Source: Sparassis latifolia
Taxonomy: Eukaryota > Basidiomycota > Agaricomycetes > Polyporales > Sparassidaceae
Direction: 5' to 3'
NCBI GenBank assembly: GCA_018466975.1
Contig: CM031553.1
Span: forward strand, 62,001-126,000
DNA length: 64,000 bases
Below are positions 59,307-64,000 of this stretch, piece after piece. The notes beneath the pieces were generated by a model, which did no database searches, had not been told where the DNA came from, and saw only the letters and a program-made list of their open reading frames with translations. Every line of letters begins with the position of its first letter. Position 1 is the first letter of the stretch. The position numbers and the translations under genes are program-made.

Positions 59307-62300
59307 ATGAAGGTTTGTAGCGGTGGTGCGCGCGAGCTGTACGCGCTCGCGAGCCCTTGCTCTCGTGAATTTTGGTCTGCTGTACTCCCTGCTGGGTTTG
59401 TAGCCTTTGTGCTGCTCTCGCTGGTCCCAATTCCTACTCTGCTGCGGAGTACGGTGAATGCCATCAAGCGACCGTTCACTGAATTCATGAGTCTCCCCGA
59501 GGCGGAGGCCCTTGACGCGGGGGAAGACATGTCCGAGGAAGAGATCCTCAAAGAAGCCTCGCCAGCTCCGCTCTGGCGTGGCGTCCTGCTGGCCTTCGTC
59601 GCCGTGGTCGAGACGCTCGTCTGGCTCGGCATTTGCGCCCGCGCGATGTACCTCGAGCCGGAGGAGCGTTGGAAAGCTATGTACGCGTTCCTTGTTGCAT
59701 TCTCGTGGTTCTATGCGGCTGGCCGGCCTGTCGTCGCTCCGACCGCGACTGTGCCAAGCGACTTGTTCATACTCTTCTTCATGCGCTTCGTGCTTAGCCT
59801 ACTCATGTTCGGCGGCGTGCTGTTTGACCACGCGGTGTATGGGTTCCCGCTTCCCTCTCCACTGGCACTGGCTGCGTACATTGCGGATCTGGTTGCAGCC
59901 GCACTGCTACTGCTGGTCGTAGTTAACATGCCGCTCGCGATCCCGAGTCGGCGGGTTAACAAGGCAGAAATCGGGAAGTCCGTTTCGCCCGAGGACTACA
60001 CCACGCTGTGGGGTTGGGCGTCGTTCATGTGGGTGATGCCCCTCATCGATCGTGTACGTCGTTTCACCTTTTGCATGGGCGCCGCGCGTACTGATTTCCG
60101 TGCAGGGAACTGTTACTACTCTTAGCGAAGACGATGTGTGGGCACTGAGCCCGACGATGCAGGCGCGCCCTCTGTACATCAAGTTCATGAGGTCAAAGAG
60201 TTTGTCGCTCTTGCGTCGCCTGTGGTCCACAAACTCGAAGGACATAATCCTCGACGCGGTGCTCGCGATAGTGAGCATCGTCTTCAACTACGCGGGGCCG
60301 TTCTTCCTGAAGAGGATTCTGGATGCCCTCGACTCGCGTTCGGATCCGACGTCGGAGATGCACGCGATTGCATGCGTCTTCGCCTTCCTCGCCTTCCTGT
60401 CCACGCTCTGCAAGGTAGGTGACAAACGTGCCAGCAAACGCTGTCGGTGCTGATGCCCGCTGTACAGGCTGAGTCGGATGTGCAGCACCTGTGGTACAGT
60501 CGCCATGCGAGCATTCGTGCTCGTTCGGAACTTATGACTGCAATCTACGATAAGGCGCTGAAGCGGAAAGATTTCTCTGGTATCATTGACAAGGAAAAGA
60601 TGAAGGAGGCCAAGGAGGCCAAGGATGCTAAGGGCAAAGCTCCCGAGCCCGGTAAGTGATATTCGGAAACTACTAGCATAATCCGCTAACGGGTGCGACA
60701 GCTAAACCAGCCGAGAAGAAAGATCCTAACGTTGATGATCCCAAAGCGGGCGCGGATATTGGCAAGATCGTGAACTTGATGGCGGGTGATGCTGGCAGGG
60801 TAAGCGACTTCTGGAATTCCGGCCTTTATGATCTCATTATGACTTAGATCGCAAATGTGATATCCAGCATGTACATGATAAATGGTGGTAAGACCTACTC
60901 TTGACTTTGCTCATAGCGATTGCTGAACCATCCGCCACGAAGCTCCTTTTGAAATCGTAGTCGCAAGCACATTCCTGTATCAGTGAGTACGCATGTGTTC
61001 TGGATGTGCACTTTGAATCTAATGTGTTGCAATACAGACTCATGGGCCTTTCGGCCTTTGCTGGCTTTATTATACTGGTAGTCGGCTGGCCGCTTAACAA
61101 TCATGTTGCCAAACGTGCTGTGCGCATCCAAAAGGGAGTCTCCACGGCGCGCGATAAGCGGATGAGTGTCCTGAACGAGTTGATTGGGGCGGTATGTTCA
61201 GGACGTCATCACACTTTCTGTTGAGTGAGCAAACCATCTTTCATTCTTGCAGGTCAAATTCATCAAGTTTTTTGCGTGGGAAGAGCGTTGGACCGAACGC
61301 GTAATGGATGCGCGTGAGGTTGAGATGCAGTGGATGGTGAAATGTGTGTCTGAGCAAGACGCTCTCGTCCTCTGATGCTGACGGCCGTATTCAGCCCGAG
61401 TGAACAACGTCATGTTCTCTCTTATTTGGACGACTGCCCCGATTTTGCTCTCCGTCACCTCGTTCACTGTGTACGTTCTGCAGGGTAATGAATTGACAGT
61501 CGGCACAGCGTTCGCTGTACGTTTGTTCCTCTTTTACACGAGTCTTCATCTAATACTTGTCGCAGGCTATCACACTGTTCTCCATGATCAGGTCAGTTGG
61601 TGCTCACCTGTAGATGCTCAGATGCATGCTGACGAAACCATCCAGGGTACCGCTCAATACCATTCCGGCTTGGATAGTCCAGGCTCTAGAGGTGCGTCAG
61701 ACTTTGTAATAACCATCTCTATTATTCGCTTATCGCGATGTTCAATCCAGGCGAAGGTCGCGTTGGATCGTATCGCGACATATCTGGGAGAGGAAGAAGT
61801 CGACGAACAAGTATCTTCACTGAAGCGCAAGTACGTGAAGCCCACAGACGTCGAAGAAGAGGGGTTTGGCATCGTCAACGGCGCATTCAAGTGGAACGAA
61901 GTTAAGGAGAAAGACGAGTGCAAGGACAAGAACGGAAAGCAGAAGCGGAGATCACCTTTCGACTCGGGGTCGGACGAGACGAACACAGTCGTCGAAGGAC
62001 AGTCCTCTGCAGGAGATACCGAAGGTGACCTGGCTGTTGACATGAATCATCGCTTTGAGTTGCGTGACATCAACGTCATGTTCCCTGAAGGCGAGCTGTC
62101 CGTCGTTACTGGACCGACTGGGAGCGGGAAAACTGCACTCTTGGTACGTCGAACATCCCTCGCTCTTGACACAGGCATCAATGATTGGTAACAATGGGCT
62201 AGATGGCATTGCTGGGTGAATTGACACGTTTGGAAGGCCGCATCGTGATGTCGAAGAACCCGTCGAAAGTGGATGAACACGGTCTGTCGCATACAATCTC

Positions 62301-64000
62301 GTATTCGGCGCAATCTCCATGGTTGCGCCATCAATCGATCAAGAACAACATTATCTTCGGGTTCCCTTATGACGAGGAGCGTTACAATGCAGTCATCGAA
62401 TGCTGCGCTCTGCAGACGGACCTGAGCATTCTTGAAGATGGAGACGCGACAGAGATTGGCGCTCGGTGAGTCATGACTAGCTCTGGTTGCATGACATTGC
62501 ACTGACGAATTGCATGCAGGGGTGTCAGTCTTTCCGGTGGACAGAAGGCCCGGTGAGCATGTGCTTTTTCACTTCTGCACTGCGATGACGGCTGAGTGTT
62601 ATTTAGAGTTGCGCTCGCACGTGCAGTGTATGCGGTACGTCGCTTGAGGTGTATTGTTTCGGCAGTAGTTAACGATACTCGGTTTGTAGCGTAGCAAGTA
62701 CGTCCTACTCGACGATCCTTTGAGTGCAGTGGTGAGTGCTACCGGACTGTGACCTCAACCACGATTTACCTGTGGTCGTAACAGGATAGTCACACTGCGC
62801 GCTTCTTGGTCGAGCGGCTCTTGTGCGGACCTCTGTTGGAACACCGTACTGTGGTACGTTCATCTTAACTTTCCACGAGCGAATGGCTCAGTCTCTTGTC
62901 AGATCCTCGTCACCCATCATGTCGAGCTCGTCCTTCCCGGAGCGCACTACCTTGTACGTATGCTAGATGGGCGGATAGATATGCAGGGCATGATCAAGGA
63001 TCTACGTGCCCAAGGCATTTTGGATTATATTACTCATGATGAATCAGTCGAAGCTCACAAGGAAGAACAGCAAGTGCAGGAGGAAGAGAACAAGGGAAAC
63101 CCCAATGCAGAAATTGATGCCGAAGGTTCGCCTGAGACAGCAGTGGAAGCAACAAAACCAAAGTCCGCCAGAAAGCTGGTGGAGGAGGAGAAGAGAGAAA
63201 CTGGCAGCGTCAAGTGGTCCATCTATAATACCTATCTGAAGGCATCGTACGTTGTGGATTTCACGTCATACTTCTGCCTTGACTAAATAATGCGCAGATC
63301 TTATTGGACGTGGATTATTCTGTTCACTTTAGTTGTTGCGACCCAAGTATGTATTATCACGTTATATCGTTGGCGATTATGTTGACCATTCGTGTAGTTC
63401 CTCGGAGTCTCAGGAAAGCTCTGGATCAAGGTAACCTCACGACCCTTATTTTGGCTCAGCCGAGCTGACATCCATTTCTCTAGGTGTGGGGTGAGGCCTA
63501 CGGTGCACCAAACTCCACCTCTATGTATATGTACAAGCCTTGGGCGACTTCCCACCATGACGTGCTCATGGACGAGTCGTATCACAATCTCCAACTCGTG
63601 CAAAACGCAGTCGCTCCCTCCGTTCCGGGCAAGTTCCTCGGCATCAACTGGCCTCCTGCTCAGCAGCATCCGTTCTTCTACGTTGGCATCTACCTGGCCA
63701 TTACATTATCCACTGGCCTAGTCAATATCACCGCAGTCATTACCCAGTATACCGGAGCGTTGAGGGCTTCGCGAGTTCTGTTCGGGCAAATGTTGAGGAC
63801 GGTCGTGAGAGCTCCCATGCGTTGGCATGATGTCACTCCGCAAGGTCAGTTATTTCTTGGATGACGGTGGAAACGTCACTTATAGGCATCTCAACGCTAG
63901 GCCGCAAGTTGAATCGTTTCAGTAAGGTGGGTCGATTTGCATTGCATCCGTTGTCTCAACTTAGAAATCTTCGCTGGTAGGATATAGAAACGGTGGATTC
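59307..64000 (+). CDS. ABC transporter, ABCC/MRP subfamily (partial, runs off right edge)
   Basis: Second MRP-type exporter in the window. The Met at 59307 (MKVCSGGARELYALASPCS) fits an extracellular N-terminus before helix 1 (AVLPAGFVAFVLLSLVPIPT). Five or so TMD0 helices follow in one large exon ending WGWASFMWVMPLIDR. Then come TLSEDDVWALSPTMQARPLY and the first transporter domain (IVNLMAGDAGRI, VKFIKFFAWEERWTERVMDA). NBD1 carries [74 protein letters not shown] and TVILVTHHVELVLPGAHYLV. The linker KSARKLVEEEKRETGSVKW resembles that of the transporter at 18.8-25.8 kb ([14 protein letters not shown]). The second membrane domain has begun (LFGQMLRTVVRAPMRWHDVT) where the window ends; NBD2 lies outside. 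About 20 exons within the window. Confidence 0.88.

Overview
The window is nuclear DNA from a filamentous basidiomycete, most likely an Agaricomycete and possibly a polypore. Genes are compact and split by many short introns of about 45-70 bp with GT..AG ends. The proteins are of basidiomycete type, and the mobile elements are ones common in this group (Plavaka-type, Mutator-like, Ty1/copia). A run of 100 Ns at 30037-30136 marks an assembly gap.

Layout. 1-11.7 kb, all on the minus strand: the 5' part of the diflavin reductase TAH18; a BAR-SH3 adaptor gene; a chimeric gene next to a broken partial copy of the BAR-SH3 gene; a 5'-truncated Plavaka transposase; an endonuclease/exonuclease/phosphatase gene with two apparent one-base frameshifts; and the SWI/SNF-RSC subunit SWP73/RSC6. 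11.87-18.49 kb: a whole Mutator-like transposon (MULE) with about 75-bp terminal inverted repeats and a 10-bp target duplication. It carries a spliced transposase gene and is itself interrupted by a non-autonomous Ty1/copia LTR element with an extra inverted LTR. 18.8-25.8 kb: an ABCC-type ABC transporter (minus). 26.8-33.6 kb: an unrecognised 217-residue protein, a THEM6-like hotdog protein, mitochondrial ribosomal protein bL31m, and a MICOS Mic26/27-like protein.

33.8-64 kb: an unrecognised membrane protein (minus), the mismatch-repair endonuclease subunit PMS1 (plus), an MFS monocarboxylate-type transporter (plus), a secreted Ser/Thr-rich protein built from tandemly duplicated exon-intron modules (plus), an SNF2 remodeller with C-terminal PHD-like fingers (minus), another unknown membrane protein (minus), the TFIIIC TPR subunit TFC4 (minus), and a second ABCC transporter running off the right edge (plus).

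The genes do not form a pathway or an obvious biosynthetic cluster. Most are housekeeping (Fe-S/electron transfer, chromatin, Pol III transcription, mitochondrial membrane and ribosome, DNA repair), with three membrane transporters. The most notable structures are the nested MULE/copia block, the repeated-exon secreted protein at 45.67-46.91 kb, the BAR-SH3 partial duplication fused to an unrelated gene, and a long hairpin ending in a T7 run at 43.9 kb. Several one-base homopolymer differences suggest that part of this assembly carries indel errors. All assignments come from reading motifs; no database search was run.
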